Counted from the stretch's first letter, positions 24,516 through 33,117 are shown. The stretch: 64,000 bases of DNA from Kroppenstedtia sanguinis (GCF_050433445.1 NZ_JBNPXF010000017.1:1-64000); one strand, 5' to 3'. Made by a program: numbers and translations. Notes: a model not told the origin generated them from the sequence alone.

Positions 24516-25064
24516 TCACTGTTTACGGAAAGGCATTCCCATTTGGGTCAACAGTTCACGGGCTTCCTCATCTGTATCGGCAGTGGTGACAATCACCACA
24601 TCCATCCCTCGAACCTTATCCACTTTATCGTATTCAATTTCCGGGAAGACCAACTGTTCCTTCAAGCCCAGGGTGTAATTCCCACGACCGTCGAAAGCTT
24701 TCGGGGAAATTCCGCGAAAATCCCGAACCCGGGGCAAAGCGACGTTGATGAGCTTATCGAGAAAGTCATACATCCGCTCGCCGCGAAGAGTCACTTTGGC
24801 TCCAATCGGCATCCCTTCCCGTAGCTTGAAACCGGCGATAGACTTTTTGGCTCGGGTCACCACAGGTTTCTGACCTGAAATCTGAGCCAGATCTTCCACG
24901 GCTCCGTCGAGCACTTTCGCATTTTGGACTGCTTCCCCGACGCCCATATTGATAACAACTTTTTCGACCTTAGGAACTTGCATCGGTGAGGTGTAATCAA
25001 ACCTCTTCATCAGGGATGGGCTAATTTCCTGTTTGTACCGTTCTTTCAATGGAAGTATTGCCAC
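24516..25064 (-). CDS. rplE: Ribosomal protein L5
   Basis: The 182-residue protein binds 5S rRNA and contacts P-site tRNA. It contains MGVGEAVQNAKVLDGAVEDL and the C-terminal DTDEEARELLTQMGMPFRK. I place the start at GTG 25064 (VAILPLKERY), 9 bases after GGAGG; the ATG three codons upstream touches the ribosome site. Confidence 0.96.
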   Translation of the reverse strand: MAILPLKERYKQEISPSLMKRFDYTSPMQVPKVEKVVINMGVGEAVQNAKVLDGAVEDLAQISGQKPVVTRAKKSIAGFKLREGMPIGAKVTLRGERMYDFLDKLINVALPRVRDFRGISPKAFDGRGNYTLGLKEQLVFPEIEYDKVDKVRGMDVVIVTTADTDEEARELLTQMGMPFRKQ

Positions 25065-25093
25065 GGTTTCCATCCTCCTTTCCGATCCGGACG

Positions 25094-25468
25094 TCAGTCG
25101 ACCACTTCGCCGGACTTCTTGGCGTAGCGAACTTTTGTCTGTTTGCCACCCTTGTCTTCGATAAATTTGTAACCCACTCGGGTCGGCTGTTTTGTTTTCG
25201 GGTCCTCCAGCATCAAGTTGGAGATATGGATCGGAGCCTCCTGCTCGATAATGCCCCCTTGCGGATTGTCCTGGGTCGGGCGGGAGTGCTTTTTCACCAT
25301 GTTAACCCCTTCCACCAACGCGCGGCGTTCTGCAGGGTAGACCTTCAGGACGCGCCCTTTGGTGTAGATCAATTTCCCGTTCTTGTCACGTGTGGGGGCA
25401 TCTTTGCCCCGCAGTACAATCACGGTATCGCCTTTCTTGATGTGCAGTTTGTTCGGTCGCTTGGCCAT
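25094..25468 (-). CDS. rplX: Ribosomal protein L24
   Basis: The 124-residue KOW protein starts 50S assembly. KGDTVIVLRGKDAPTRDKNG is the KOW motif. At 124 residues it is longer than the 103 of B. subtilis; extra residues lie in the KNGKLIYTKG loop and in the basic C-terminal tail (GGKQTKVRYAKKSGEVVD). GGAGG precedes the ATG by 7 bases. Confidence 0.97.
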   Translation of the reverse strand: MAKRPNKLHIKKGDTVIVLRGKDAPTRDKNGKLIYTKGRVLKVYPAERRALVEGVNMVKKHSRPTQDNPQGGIIEQEAPIHISNLMLEDPKTKQPTRVGYKFIEDKGGKQTKVRYAKKSGEVVD

Positions 25469-25516
25469 GTCGGCACCTCCTTCAACCGGTCGTTACAGGC
25501 TCTGTGGCATGGAAAA

Positions 25517-25885
25517 TCAGAGCACTTCCGGAGCCAGCGAAATGATTTTCATAAATTCATGTTCCCTGAGCTCTCGCGCGACGGGTCCGAAGATCCGGGT
25601 CCCCCGCGGGCTTTTGTCGTCCCGGATCACAACGGCGGCGTTTTCGTCAAATCGAATATAGGATCCGTCCGGACGGCGACTCGGGCGTTTGGAACGAACC
25701 ACCACGCATTTCACAATCTCACCTTTTTTGACAACGCCCCCGGGTGTAGCCTGTTTCACCGATGCGACAATCACGTCGCCGATCCCAGCCGATTTTCGCT
25801 TGGAACCGCCTAAAACTTTGATGCACATCAGTTCTTTAGCCCCGGAGTTGTCTGCAACGCGCAAACGGGTTTGCGGCTGAATCAT
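25517..25885 (-). CDS. rplN: Ribosomal protein L14
   Basis: The 122-residue protein forms intersubunit bridges. It begins MIQPQTRLRVADNSGAKELM and contains IRFDENAAVVIRDDKSPRGTR. GGAGG lies 7 bases before the ATG. Length equals the B. subtilis protein. Confidence 0.98.
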   Translation of the reverse strand: MIQPQTRLRVADNSGAKELMCIKVLGGSKRKSAGIGDVIVASVKQATPGGVVKKGEIVKCVVVRSKRPSRRPDGSYIRFDENAAVVIRDDKSPRGTRIFGPVARELREHEFMKIISLAPEVL

Positions 25886-25916
25886 CGGTATCCCTCCTTC
25901 CGCCAGTCAGATCTGG

Positions 25917-26183
25917 TTAAACGATGACAGCTTTTTCCACAATCTCTACGAGGCGCCACCGTTTGTCCTTGGACAACGGACGGGTTTCCATGATTTTCAC
26001 GACGTCTCCCGTTTTGGCGCTGTTCTCTTCATCATGGGCTTTAAATTTTTTGCTGTACTTCACGCGCTTCCCGTACAGAGAGTCTTTTTTATAGGTTTCC
26101 ACCGCAACGACGATCGTTTTATCCATCTTGTCGCTGACGACCTTGCCCACGCGAACCTTGCGACGGTTGCGTTCTTCGGTCAT
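25917..26183 (-). CDS. rpsQ: Ribosomal protein S17
   Basis: The 88-residue OB-fold protein binds the 5' domain of 16S rRNA. It shows GKVVSDKMDKTIVVAVETYK and VVKIMETRPLSKDKRWRLVEI. The ATG overlaps the rpmC stop as ATGA, a coupled start. Confidence 0.98.
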   Translation of the reverse strand: MTEERNRRKVRVGKVVSDKMDKTIVVAVETYKKDSLYGKRVKYSKKFKAHDEENSAKTGDVVKIMETRPLSKDKRWRLVEIVEKAVIV

Positions 26184-26392
26184 GCCTGTTTCCTCCTTTC
26201 AATCCCGAGTTCGCGTTCATGCACCACCGTTTTGCAACGGGCGATATCTTTGCGAACCTGGCGGATCCGGGCGGTATTGTCCAACTGCCCGGTAGCCGAT
26301 TGGAACCGGAGGTTGAACAACTCCTCTTTCAGCGAAGCCAGTTTCTGATCGATCTCGGCGGTGGTCATTTCTACCAGCTCTTTAGCTTTCAT
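26180..26392 (-). CDS. rpmC: Ribosomal protein L29
   Basis: The 70-residue two-helix protein lies at the tunnel exit and helps dock trigger factor and SRP. I place the start at ATG 26392 (MKAKELVEMT), inside the last codons of rplP, with GGGTGG upstream. The overlap with rplP is 11 bases, and with rpsQ 4 bases. Confidence 0.96.
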   Translation of the reverse strand: MKAKELVEMTTAEIDQKLASLKEELFNLRFQSATGQLDNTARIRQVRKDIARCKTVVHERELGIERRKQA

Positions 26393-26813
26393 GTGTACCA
26401 CCCGCTTCATCTCGAATTACGAACTTGGTTTTGATCGGCAACTTGTTAGCCGCCAGCCGCATGGCTTCCCGAGCCACTTCTTCCGGTACACCGGCCAGCT
26501 CAAACAGAATTTTGCCGGGTTTCACGACAGCCACCCATTTTTCAGGAGAGCCTTTCCCGCTACCCATCCGAACCTCGAGAGGCTTCTGCGTAATGGGTTT
26601 ATCCGGGAAGATTTTGATCCATACTTTACCGCCACGTTTCATATACCGAGTCATCGCAATCCGGGCTGCTTCGATCTGCCGGTTGGTGATCCAGGAAGGC
26701 TCCAACGCTTGCAGACCGTATTCGCCGAAGGCCACTTCCGTTCCGCCTTTGGCCCGGCCTTTCATCCGACCGCGATGTTCCTTACGAAACTTCGTGCGTT
26801 TCGGCATTAACAT
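26382..26813 (-). CDS. rplP: Ribosomal protein L16
   Basis: The 143-residue protein lies beside the A-site tRNA. It contains MPKRTKFRKEHRGRMKGRAK and GGKVWIKIFPDKPITQKPLE. The ATG at 26813 (MLMPKRTK) gives the usual N-terminus and a suitable distance from AAGGAGG; the ATG two codons later is a weaker option. It overlaps the next gene, rpmC. Confidence 0.97.
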   Translation of the reverse strand: MLMPKRTKFRKEHRGRMKGRAKGGTEVAFGEYGLQALEPSWITNRQIEAARIAMTRYMKRGGKVWIKIFPDKPITQKPLEVRMGSGKGSPEKWVAVVKPGKILFELAGVPEEVAREAMRLAANKLPIKTKFVIRDEAGGTHES

Positions 26814-26815
26814 GG

Positions 26816-27475
26816 TTACTTGCCTCCTTCCGCATCTCCCTTTTTCTTGGCGGGGAGCACCTCACCGCGGTAGATCCACACTTTCACTCCAATCCGTCCA
26901 TAGGTCGTGTGGGCTTCCGCAGTGCCATAGTCGATGTCTGCACGAAGAGTGTGCAGAGGGACAGTTCCTTCATTGTAGCCTTCGGTCCGTGCGATATCAG
27001 CACCGCCCAACCGGCCGCTCACCTGGGTGCGAACCCCTTTGGCACCGGAGCGCAGAGTACGCTGGATCGTCTGTTTCATCGCACGACGGAAGGAGATCCG
27101 GCGTTCCAATTGTTGAGCGATGTTTTCCGCCACCAGACGGGCATCCAACTCAGGCGTCTTGATCTCTTCGATATTGATGTGAACCTTCTTGCCGGTCATC
27201 TTGGTCAACGCTTTGCGCAGAGCTTCCACCTCAGAGCCGCCTTTTCCGATCACCATCCCCGGCTTGGCGGTGTGGATGGTCAGGTTGACACGGTTGGCCG
27301 CCCGTTCAATTTCCACGGAAGAGATCCCTGCATCCTTCAAGCGTTTAAACAGGTATTCACGGATCTCGATGTCTTCATGGAGCATGTCGGCGTAGTCCTT
27401 GCCTCCGTACCATTTGGATTCCCAGTCACGGATGATGCCGACGCGAAGCCCCACCGGGTTTATTTTCTGACCCAA
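26816..27475 (-). CDS. rpsC: Ribosomal protein S3
   Basis: The 219-residue protein forms part of the mRNA entry channel. The KH domain includes VIGKGGSEVEALRKALTKM, and the C-terminal half has QVSGRLGGADIARTE. The start is TTG (LGQKINPVGLRVG) 8 bases after GGAGG. It follows rplV. Confidence 0.98.
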   Translation of the reverse strand: MGQKINPVGLRVGIIRDWESKWYGGKDYADMLHEDIEIREYLFKRLKDAGISSVEIERAANRVNLTIHTAKPGMVIGKGGSEVEALRKALTKMTGKKVHINIEEIKTPELDARLVAENIAQQLERRISFRRAMKQTIQRTLRSGAKGVRTQVSGRLGGADIARTEGYNEGTVPLHTLRADIDYGTAEAHTTYGRIGVKVWIYRGEVLPAKKKGDAEGGK

Positions 27476-27488
27476 TCTCTATCCCTCC

Positions 27489-27830
27489 TTATTTTTCAGA
27501 TACGACCACCGTAATATGGCTGGTCCGCTTGTTGATGCGGCCGGCACGTCCTTGCGCACGGGGACGGAACCGTTTCATCGTCGGCCCTTCGTCCACCATC
27601 GCTTGGTCTACCACCAGCTCGCCGGGTTTCATGCTGTAGTTGTGCTCTGCATTGGCAATCGCCGACCGCAGCACCTTCTCGATGATCGGTGAGGCGGCAC
27701 GGGGGGTAAACCGCAAAATCGCCAGCGCTTCATCCACAGATTTGCCGCGGATCAGATCGATCACCAAACGCACCTTGCGAGGTGACATCCGTACGTAACG
27801 CGCAACCGCCTTGGATTTCACTGCCTCCAT
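27489..27830 (-). CDS. rplV: Ribosomal protein L22
   Basis: The 113-residue protein lines the exit tunnel with its beta-hairpin (MVDEGPTMKRFRPRAQGRAG), where macrolide resistance changes can arise; no such change is evident. Two tandem ATG codons exist; the second (27830) stands 7 bases from GGAGG and is preferred. Confidence 0.97.
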   Translation of the reverse strand: MEAVKSKAVARYVRMSPRKVRLVIDLIRGKSVDEALAILRFTPRAASPIIEKVLRSAIANAEHNYSMKPGELVVDQAMVDEGPTMKRFRPRAQGRAGRINKRTSHITVVVSEK

Positions 27831-27872
27831 CATCTGACCTCCTCTCTGGCTGACCTGTCAGATTCCGTCACT

Positions 27873-28154
27873 TTACCGTTTCCGGGTTTTCCGGTCGTCC
27901 CCGGCGTGACCCTTGAAAGTCCGCGTGGCGACAAATTCACCCAGCTTGTGGCCCACCATATCTTCAGTGATGTATACCGGGACATGTTTTCGACCATCGT
28001 GAACGGCAATAGTATGTCCGACGAATTCAGGGAAGATCGTGGAACGACGAGACCAAGTCTTGATGACCTTCTTGTTCTCCTTGTCACCCATTTCCCGTAC
28101 TTTCTTCAACAGATGGTCGTCTGCGAAAGGTCCCTTCTTTAGGCTGCGACCCAT
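27873..28154 (-). CDS. rpsS: Ribosomal protein S19
   Basis: The 93-residue protein of the 30S head begins MGRSLKKGPFADDHLLKKV and contains RRSTIFPEFVGHTIAVHDGR, both diagnostic. A G-rich ribosome site precedes the ATG. It lies between rplB and rplV. Confidence 0.98.
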   Translation of the reverse strand: MGRSLKKGPFADDHLLKKVREMGDKENKKVIKTWSRRSTIFPEFVGHTIAVHDGRKHVPVYITEDMVGHKLGEFVATRTFKGHAGDDRKTRKR

Positions 28155-28193
28155 GCATCCACCCCCCTTTCTAACTCCCGCTCCGGGATGTGA

Positions 28194-29027
28194 TTACTTC
28201 TTTTTGCGGCGACGGACAATATACTTGTCAGACGGCTTGTTTTTCTTCCGGGTCTTGTAACCGATGGTCGGTTTGCCCCAGGGAGTAACCGGGGAGACAC
28301 GTCCGATCGGAGCGCGACCTTCACCACCACCATGGGGGTGATCAGACGGGTTCATCACCGAACCGCGAACCGTCGGCCGCTTGCCCTGCCAGCGGGAGCG
28401 ACCTGCTTTCCCCACATTGAGCAGTTCATGATCTTGGTTTCCGATCTGGCCGATCGTGGCCCGGCATTCAATCCGCACCATCCGGGTTTCACCGGATGAA
28501 AGACGAATTACAGCATATCCTCCGTCTTTACCGAGAAGCTGCGCTTGGCCGCCTGCGGCGCGAACCATTTTCCCACCGGCACCCGGTTTCAGTTCGATGT
28601 TGTGAATCACCGTACCCACCGGAATATTGGCCAGGGGCAGAGCGTTTCCGGTCTTGATGTCGGCATCGACACCAGACATGATCACATCGCCCACTTTGAG
28701 ACCGTTGGGGTGCAGAATGTAGCGTTTTTCACCATCGGCATAATGGATCAGAGCGATGTTGGCAGAACGGTTGGGATCGTATTCCACAGTAGCAACCTTG
28801 CCGGGAATGCCATCTTTGTTCCGTTTGAAATCGATGATCCGGTATTTGCGTTTGTGACCGCCGCCTTGGTGCCGGTTGGTGATCCGTCCCTGATTGTTCC
28901 GCCCGGCATTTTTGACCAGGGGAGCCGTCAAGGACTTCTCCGGCTTGTCAGTGGTGATCTCCTCGAAGGTGGAGACCGTCATCTGCCGGCGTCCGGGCGA
29001 CGTGGGTTTAAAGTGCTTGATACCCAT
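28194..29027 (-). CDS. rplB: Ribosomal protein L2
   Basis: The 277-residue protein supports peptidyl-transferase activity and subunit joining. The conserved histidine lies in SDHPHGGGEGRAPIGR near residue 230. GGAGG stands 7 bases before the ATG. The C-terminal tail GYKTRKKNKPSDKYIVRRRKKK is basic as usual. Confidence 0.98.
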   Translation of the reverse strand: MGIKHFKPTSPGRRQMTVSTFEEITTDKPEKSLTAPLVKNAGRNNQGRITNRHQGGGHKRKYRIIDFKRNKDGIPGKVATVEYDPNRSANIALIHYADGEKRYILHPNGLKVGDVIMSGVDADIKTGNALPLANIPVGTVIHNIELKPGAGGKMVRAAGGQAQLLGKDGGYAVIRLSSGETRMVRIECRATIGQIGNQDHELLNVGKAGRSRWQGKRPTVRGSVMNPSDHPHGGGEGRAPIGRVSPVTPWGKPTIGYKTRKKNKPSDKYIVRRRKKK

Positions 29028-29054
29028 GGGGTTCCCTCCTTTTCCTTCAGGTGA

Positions 29055-29342
29055 TCAAACTTCAAAAAGCTCGATGCTCTTGCTGTCTTCGGTCAACTTG
29101 ACAATCGCTTTTTTTCGGTCTGAAGTGCGACCGGCGTGACGGCCGAGGCGCTTCGGCTTCCCTTTCACCCGCATGGTGTTCACTTGGGCTACCTTGACAT
29201 CGAAAATCTTTTCGATCGCGTTTTTAACCTCGGTCTTGTTGGCCTTGAGATCCACTTCGAAGACATATTTGTTGTCTTCCATCAGATCCGTGGTCTTCTC
29301 CGTCACCACCGGGCGCCGGATGATGTCGCGGGGATCCTTCAT
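29055..29342 (-). CDS. rplW: Ribosomal protein L23
   Basis: The 95-residue tunnel-exit protein binds trigger factor and SRP. It shows IIRRPVVTEKTTDLMEDN and FDVKVAQVNTMRVKGKPKR. The ATG overlaps the rplD stop as ATGA. Confidence 0.98.
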   Translation of the reverse strand: MKDPRDIIRRPVVTEKTTDLMEDNKYVFEVDLKANKTEVKNAIEKIFDVKVAQVNTMRVKGKPKRLGRHAGRTSDRKKAIVKLTEDSKSIELFEV

Positions 29343-29965
29343 TTCCCGAGCACCTCCTCTATGCGTGTCACCGCATCCCGGGTGATGATCAGTTTATCGT
29401 GGTTCAACACGTCCAGCACGTTCAACCCTTGGGCATCGATAAACTTGACTCCGGGGATATTCCGTGCAGACAGAACCACATTTTCGTCATACCCACTGCC
29501 GACGACCAACGCTTTGCGGTCTGCCTGGAGGTTGGAGAGGACTTTCACCATCTCCTTGGTTTTCGGCTGTTCCAGCGTCAGTTGGTCCAGTACGACCAGT
29601 TCATCTGCTTTGATCTTGGACGATAGCGCAGAGCGAATCGCCAGTCGGCGCACCTTTTTCGGCAGTTTATAGCTGTAGCTACGGGGTGTCGGACCGAAGG
29701 CCACACCACCACCGACCCAGATCGGGGAACGGATACTGCCATGGCGGGCACGTCCCGTCCCTTTCTGTTTCCAGGGCTTCCGTCCGCCACCCTGGACAGC
29801 GGCACGGTTTTTCACAGCATGGGATCCGCGACGTTGAGATGCCTGTTGCATCACAACAGCATCATGCAGAACCGATGCGTTGGGCTCAATTCCGAAGACG
29901 GAATCGGATAATTCCAACTCGCCCACCTGGCTACCGTTCATATCCAGTACATTCACTTTCGGCAT
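29339..29965 (-). CDS. rplD: Ribosomal protein L4
   Basis: The 208-residue protein reaches into the exit tunnel through the loop KNRAAVQGGGRKPWKQKGTG (about residues 45-70). In enterobacteria L4 represses its own operon; that is not established for Firmicutes. GGGAGG precedes the ATG. The end overlaps rplW by 4 bases. Confidence 0.98.
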   Translation of the reverse strand: MPKVNVLDMNGSQVGELELSDSVFGIEPNASVLHDAVVMQQASQRRGSHAVKNRAAVQGGGRKPWKQKGTGRARHGSIRSPIWVGGGVAFGPTPRSYSYKLPKKVRRLAIRSALSSKIKADELVVLDQLTLEQPKTKEMVKVLSNLQADRKALVVGSGYDENVVLSARNIPGVKFIDAQGLNVLDVLNHDKLIITRDAVTRIEEVLGK

Positions 29966-29990
29966 GTCGTCTCCTCCCTTCCCGTTGACG

Positions 29991-30620
29991 TTACTGTGCG
30001 GCTTTCACCGCAGATTGGATGACAACATAACTGTTTTTCGGACCCGGAATGGACCCTTTGATCAGGAGCAGGTTTTTCTCCGAATCTACCTGAACCACCT
30101 GCAGGTTTTGGATGGTCACTTTGTCGTGGCCCATGCGTCCGGGCAATTTTTGCCCCTTGAAGACACGGGCAGGATCGACAGCACCCAAAGAACCGGGGCC
30201 CCGATGGTAGTGGGAACCGTGGCTCATCGGTCCGCGGGCTTGGTTATGCCGTTTGATAGCACCGGCAAATCCTTTCCCCTTGGACGTGGCAGTGATATCC
30301 ACCCATTCACCTGTGTTGAACAGGTCCGCTTTCACTTCCTGGCCCAACTCATAGTCGGCCGGATTCATCCCACGAATCTCACGGACGAAAGACTTTGGCG
30401 TCGACCCCGCTTTTTTGGCGTGGCCTGCCTCCGGACGGTTAGCCCGGTGTTCTTTTTTGTCACCGAAACCCAGTTGCACGGATTCGTAGCCGTCGGTATC
30501 CGCCTCTTTCTTTTGCAGAACGGAACACGGACCGGCATGGATCACCGTTACGGGGATGGCAGTGCCGTCTTCGCCGAACACCTGAGTCATCCCCAGTTTT
30601 TTACCGAGAATTCCTTTCAC
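29991..30620 (-). CDS. rplC: Ribosomal protein L3
   Basis: The 209-residue protein helps start 50S assembly and lies close to the peptidyl-transferase centre. It shows GILGKKLGMTQVFGEDG and RGPMSHGSHYHRGPGSLG. I place the start at GTG 30620 (VKGILGKK), 8 bases after GGAGG; a GTG three codons earlier overlaps the ribosome site. Confidence 0.97.
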   Translation of the reverse strand: MKGILGKKLGMTQVFGEDGTAIPVTVIHAGPCSVLQKKEADTDGYESVQLGFGDKKEHRANRPEAGHAKKAGSTPKSFVREIRGMNPADYELGQEVKADLFNTGEWVDITATSKGKGFAGAIKRHNQARGPMSHGSHYHRGPGSLGAVDPARVFKGQKLPGRMGHDKVTIQNLQVVQVDSEKNLLLIKGSIPGPKNSYVVIQSAVKAAQ

Positions 30621-30654
30621 GTCGCACACCTCCTACCGGCTAGCCTATTTTGGA

Positions 30655-30963
30655 TCAGAGTTTGATTTCGATATCAACGCCGGACGGCAAGTCGAGTCGC
30701 ATCAGCGCGTCCACAGTTTGAGCCGTGGGATTGACAATGTCGATCAACCGCTTGTGCGTGCGCATCTCGAACTGCTCCCGCGAATCCTTGTATTTGTGAA
30801 CTGCACGAAGGATCGTGTAGACAGCCCGTTCCGTCGGAAGCGGGATCGGTCCGGATACATCCGCCCCGGTCCGGTTGGCCGTGTCGACGATTTTCTCCGC
30901 CGATTGATCCAACACACGGTGATCATACGCCTTGAGGCGAATGCGAATCTTCTGCTTTGCCAT
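30655..30963 (-). CDS. rpsJ: Ribosomal protein S10
   Basis: The 102-residue protein is in the 30S head and is also NusE, a partner of NusB in rRNA antitermination. It shows KIRIRLKAYDHRVLDQSAEK and RTHKRLIDIVNPTAQTVDAL. GGAGG stands 7 bases before the ATG. It is the first gene of the long ribosomal run, preceded by a strong promoter and about 120 bases of leader. Confidence 0.98.
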   Translation of the reverse strand: MAKQKIRIRLKAYDHRVLDQSAEKIVDTANRTGADVSGPIPLPTERAVYTILRAVHKYKDSREQFEMRTHKRLIDIVNPTAQTVDALMRLDLPSGVDIEIKL

Positions 30964-31092
30964 TCATGCCCCTCCTTTTCGCTCATTTTTTTAAATGAAC
31001 TTGCTCCACGGAAATTTCCCCACGCCTGTGGCAAAGGGGCCGGGCGTGTCGGCAACCTTCCGCATCATCGCCGTTCAAAACCAACATTCCCT

Positions 31093-31121
31093 ATTATACG
31101 GAAAGTGTGGGCCCATTGCAA
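31093..31121 (-). promoter_or_regulatory. Sigma-A promoter of the S10 cluster
   Basis: The minus strand has TTGCAA (31121-31116), a 17-bp spacer and a consensus TATAAT (31098-31093). It lies 130 bp before rpsJ. Its -35 abuts the T run of the terminator just upstream. Confidence 0.85.
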
Positions 31122-31150
31122 GAAAAAAACGGGATCTTCCCCGCTTTTTT
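31122..31150 (-). terminator. Terminator before the S10 promoter
   Basis: The minus strand reads an A run, CGGG-GAAGAT-CCCG (31143-31130), then seven T residues (31129-31123). It can work in both directions. It separates the CHY zinc-finger unit from the S10 promoter. Confidence 0.75.
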
Positions 31151-31191
31151 CGCCCATCTCTCCCTAGATTAGCAAAAATAACCCGAAACCA

Positions 31192-31222
31192 AGTATAAAG
31201 ATTACATTTCGATCCTGTCAAA
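31192..31222 (-). promoter_or_regulatory. Candidate sigma-A promoter inside the CHY gene end
   Basis: The minus strand has TTGACA (31222-31217) overlapping the stop codon of the zinc-finger gene, then TATACT (31197-31192) after a 19-bp spacer, 2 longer than ideal. Transcription would meet a terminator after about 60 bases. Confidence 0.45.
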
Positions 31223-31538
31223 TCGGCATTTGAAAATAAAGACGGTAATGTTTTTTACACTCTTCATTCCATTGAAAACCACAATGTGAACAGCGATCTA
31301 TTTGCAAATAGTGATGGATGGTGTATTCGGTTCTGCAAACTCCACACAAGATGGCGGTTTCATCAAACTCTTCACTTGGCCATACCGAGATGGGATGATT
31401 CTCACACTCTGCATGACATCGATAGCAAGGATAGTACTTGTTGCAACACTTGAATTTAATAGCGATAATATCTTTCTTTGAATGATAATGCTTGCATCGG
31501 GTTTGTGAATCGATCACAGGTCCGTAAACGGTGACCAT
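31218..31538 (-). CDS. CHY zinc-finger protein
   Basis: The 106-residue protein is dense in cysteine and histidine in the CHY-finger pattern: RCKHYHS, CCNKYYPCYRCHAECENH, CGVCRTEYT and CSHCGFQWNEECKKH. Bacterial CHY proteins bind several zinc ions; their function is not settled, though a cofactor or redox role has been suggested. It stands alone between tuf and rpsJ, where B. subtilis has the hydrolase gene ybaC. An ATG start near GGGGAG is plausible. Downstream lie a promoter-like sequence and a terminator, so it is probably its own unit. Confidence 0.8.
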   Translation of the reverse strand: MVTVYGPVIDSQTRCKHYHSKKDIIAIKFKCCNKYYPCYRCHAECENHPISVWPSEEFDETAILCGVCRTEYTIHHYLQIDRCSHCGFQWNEECKKHYRLYFQMPI

Positions 31539-31882
31539 TCTCTCCCCCTCCCCTCTATCTTCTTCCCTCCATAGGAATCAATGGAGCAAGGTTTGAAAGA
31601 GTATACGACAAGTCAGACGCGAGCCGATTTTGAAAGAATAGGCTCTGGCAAGATCGAGATCCGATCCGAAGGGCAAGGCACAAAATCAAGGTCCCTGCAG
31701 GAATTAAACCAAGACTGGATTACTTCTACCAAATCTTTCGTCACCATTAGCAACCACGAGAAAATCGACTTTAGTTTTTAATAGATTTCAAATTCCACGC
31801 CAACGTCTTTACGAGCCAAAAGCGATTCAAGTGATCCCCAGGCTTCCCTGTGTAGAAACCCCATCGTCCTCATGCACCTCAT
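31539..31882. other. Gap between tuf and the CHY gene
   Basis: These 344 bases hold no gene I can support. A 66-codon plus-strand frame at 31581-31781 has no recognisable family. The promoter of the CHY gene should lie here on the minus strand, but I do not see a clear -35/-10 pair. Composition is more AT-rich than the surrounding ribosomal genes. Confidence 0.5.
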
Positions 31883-31883
31883 A

Positions 31884-31913
31884 AAAAAAGCTCCCGCAAT
31901 GCGGGAGCTTTTT
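31884..31913 (-). terminator. Terminator of tuf
   Basis: AAAAGCTCCCGC-ATT-GCGGGAGCTTTT on the minus strand continues into a run of T residues. It begins 13 bases after the tuf stop and ends the L7Ae-rpsL-rpsG-fusA-tuf transcript. Confidence 0.9.
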
Positions 31914-31926
31914 CGGCATCAAAAGA

Positions 31927-33117
31927 TTATTCGTTGATCGCAGTCACGGAACCGGCACCCACGGTACGGCCGCCTTCACGGATGGTGAAGCGAGTACCGT
32001 CTTCGATGGCGATCGGGGCGATCAGTTCCACTTCCACTTCAATGTTGTCCCCGGGCATCACCATTTCGGTGCCTTCCGGCAGTCGGATCACAGCGGTGAT
32101 GTCGGTGGTACGGAAGTAGAACTGGGGACGATAACCGTTGAAGAAGGGGGTGTGACGGCCACCTTCGTCTTTGCTCAGGACATAGACCTGAGCTTTAAAT
32201 TTGGTGTGCGGGTTCACGCTACCAGGTTTAGCCAGCACTTGACCGCGCTGAATATCTTCCCGGTTGACCCCACGGAGCAGGGCGCCGATGTTGTCACCAG
32301 CTTCGGCTTGATCCATCATCTTGCGGAACATTTCCACCCCGGTGACCACGGTTTTCCGAGTTTCATCATCGATCCCGACGATTTCTACTTCATCGGAGAC
32401 CTTGATCATCCCACGCTCCACACGACCGGTAGCTACGGTACCACGACCGGTGATGGTGAAGACATCTTCGACCGGCATCAAGAAGGGTTTGTCCTTATCC
32501 CGTTCCGGGGTCGGGACATACTCGTCCACTTGGGCCATCAGTTCGAGGATCTTTTCTCCCCATTCGCTGTTCGGATCTTCCAAAGCCTTGAGGGCAGAAC
32601 CGGATACGACCGGAATGTCGTCGCCGGGGAAGTCGTACTCGGACAGCAGTTCACGAACTTCCATTTCCACCAGTTCCAGCAGTTCTTCGTCATCCACTTG
32701 GTCCACTTTGTTCAGGAAGACCACGATGTATTCCACACCGGATTGACGGGAAAGCAGGATGTGCTCACGAGTTTGCGGCATCGGGCCGTCAGCAGCGGAC
32801 ACCACCAGGATCGCTCCGTCCATCTGGGCGGCACCGGTGATCATGTTTTTCACATAGTCAGCGTGGCCTGGGCAGTCTACGTGGGCATAGTGACGGTTTT
32901 CGGTTTCGTATTCCACATGAGAGGTGGAGATGGTGATTCCCCGCTCTTTTTCTTCCGGAGCCTTGTCGATTTGGTCATAAGCGGTGGCAGTAGCTCCGCC
33001 CCGGGTCGACAGGATCGTGGTGATCGCAGCGGTCAGAGTGGTTTTACCATGGTCCACGTGACCGATGGTACCGATGTTCACGTGTGGTTTCGTACGTTCG
33101 TACTTGGCTTTGGCCAT
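31927..33117 (-). CDS. tuf: Elongation factor Tu
   Basis: The 396-residue GTPase brings aminoacyl-tRNA to the ribosome. G motifs are GHVDHGKT (G1), DCPGH (G3) and NKVD (G4). The ATG at 33117 (MAKAKYERTKPHVN) has AGGAGG upstream; an in-frame extension to 33144 is not family-like. It is the last gene of its operon, 108 bases behind fusA. Confidence 0.98.
   Translation of the reverse strand: MAKAKYERTKPHVNIGTIGHVDHGKTTLTAAITTILSTRGGATATAYDQIDKAPEEKERGITISTSHVEYETENRHYAHVDCPGHADYVKNMITGAAQMDGAILVVSAADGPMPQTREHILLSRQSGVEYIVVFLNKVDQVDDEELLELVEMEVRELLSEYDFPGDDIPVVSGSALKALEDPNSEWGEKILELMAQVDEYVPTPERDKDKPFLMPVEDVFTITGRGTVATGRVERGMIKVSDEVEIVGIDDETRKTVVTGVEMFRKMMDQAEAGDNIGALLRGVNREDIQRGQVLAKPGSVNPHTKFKAQVYVLSKDEGGRHTPFFNGYRPQFYFRTTDITAVIRLPEGTEMVMPGDNIEVEVELIAPIAIEDGTRFTIREGGRTVGAGSVTAINE

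Noticed and set aside
31581..31781. Plus-strand frame of 66 codons between tuf and the CHY gene
   Set aside because: No recognisable domain, no clear promoter or ribosome site, and low-complexity polar composition.
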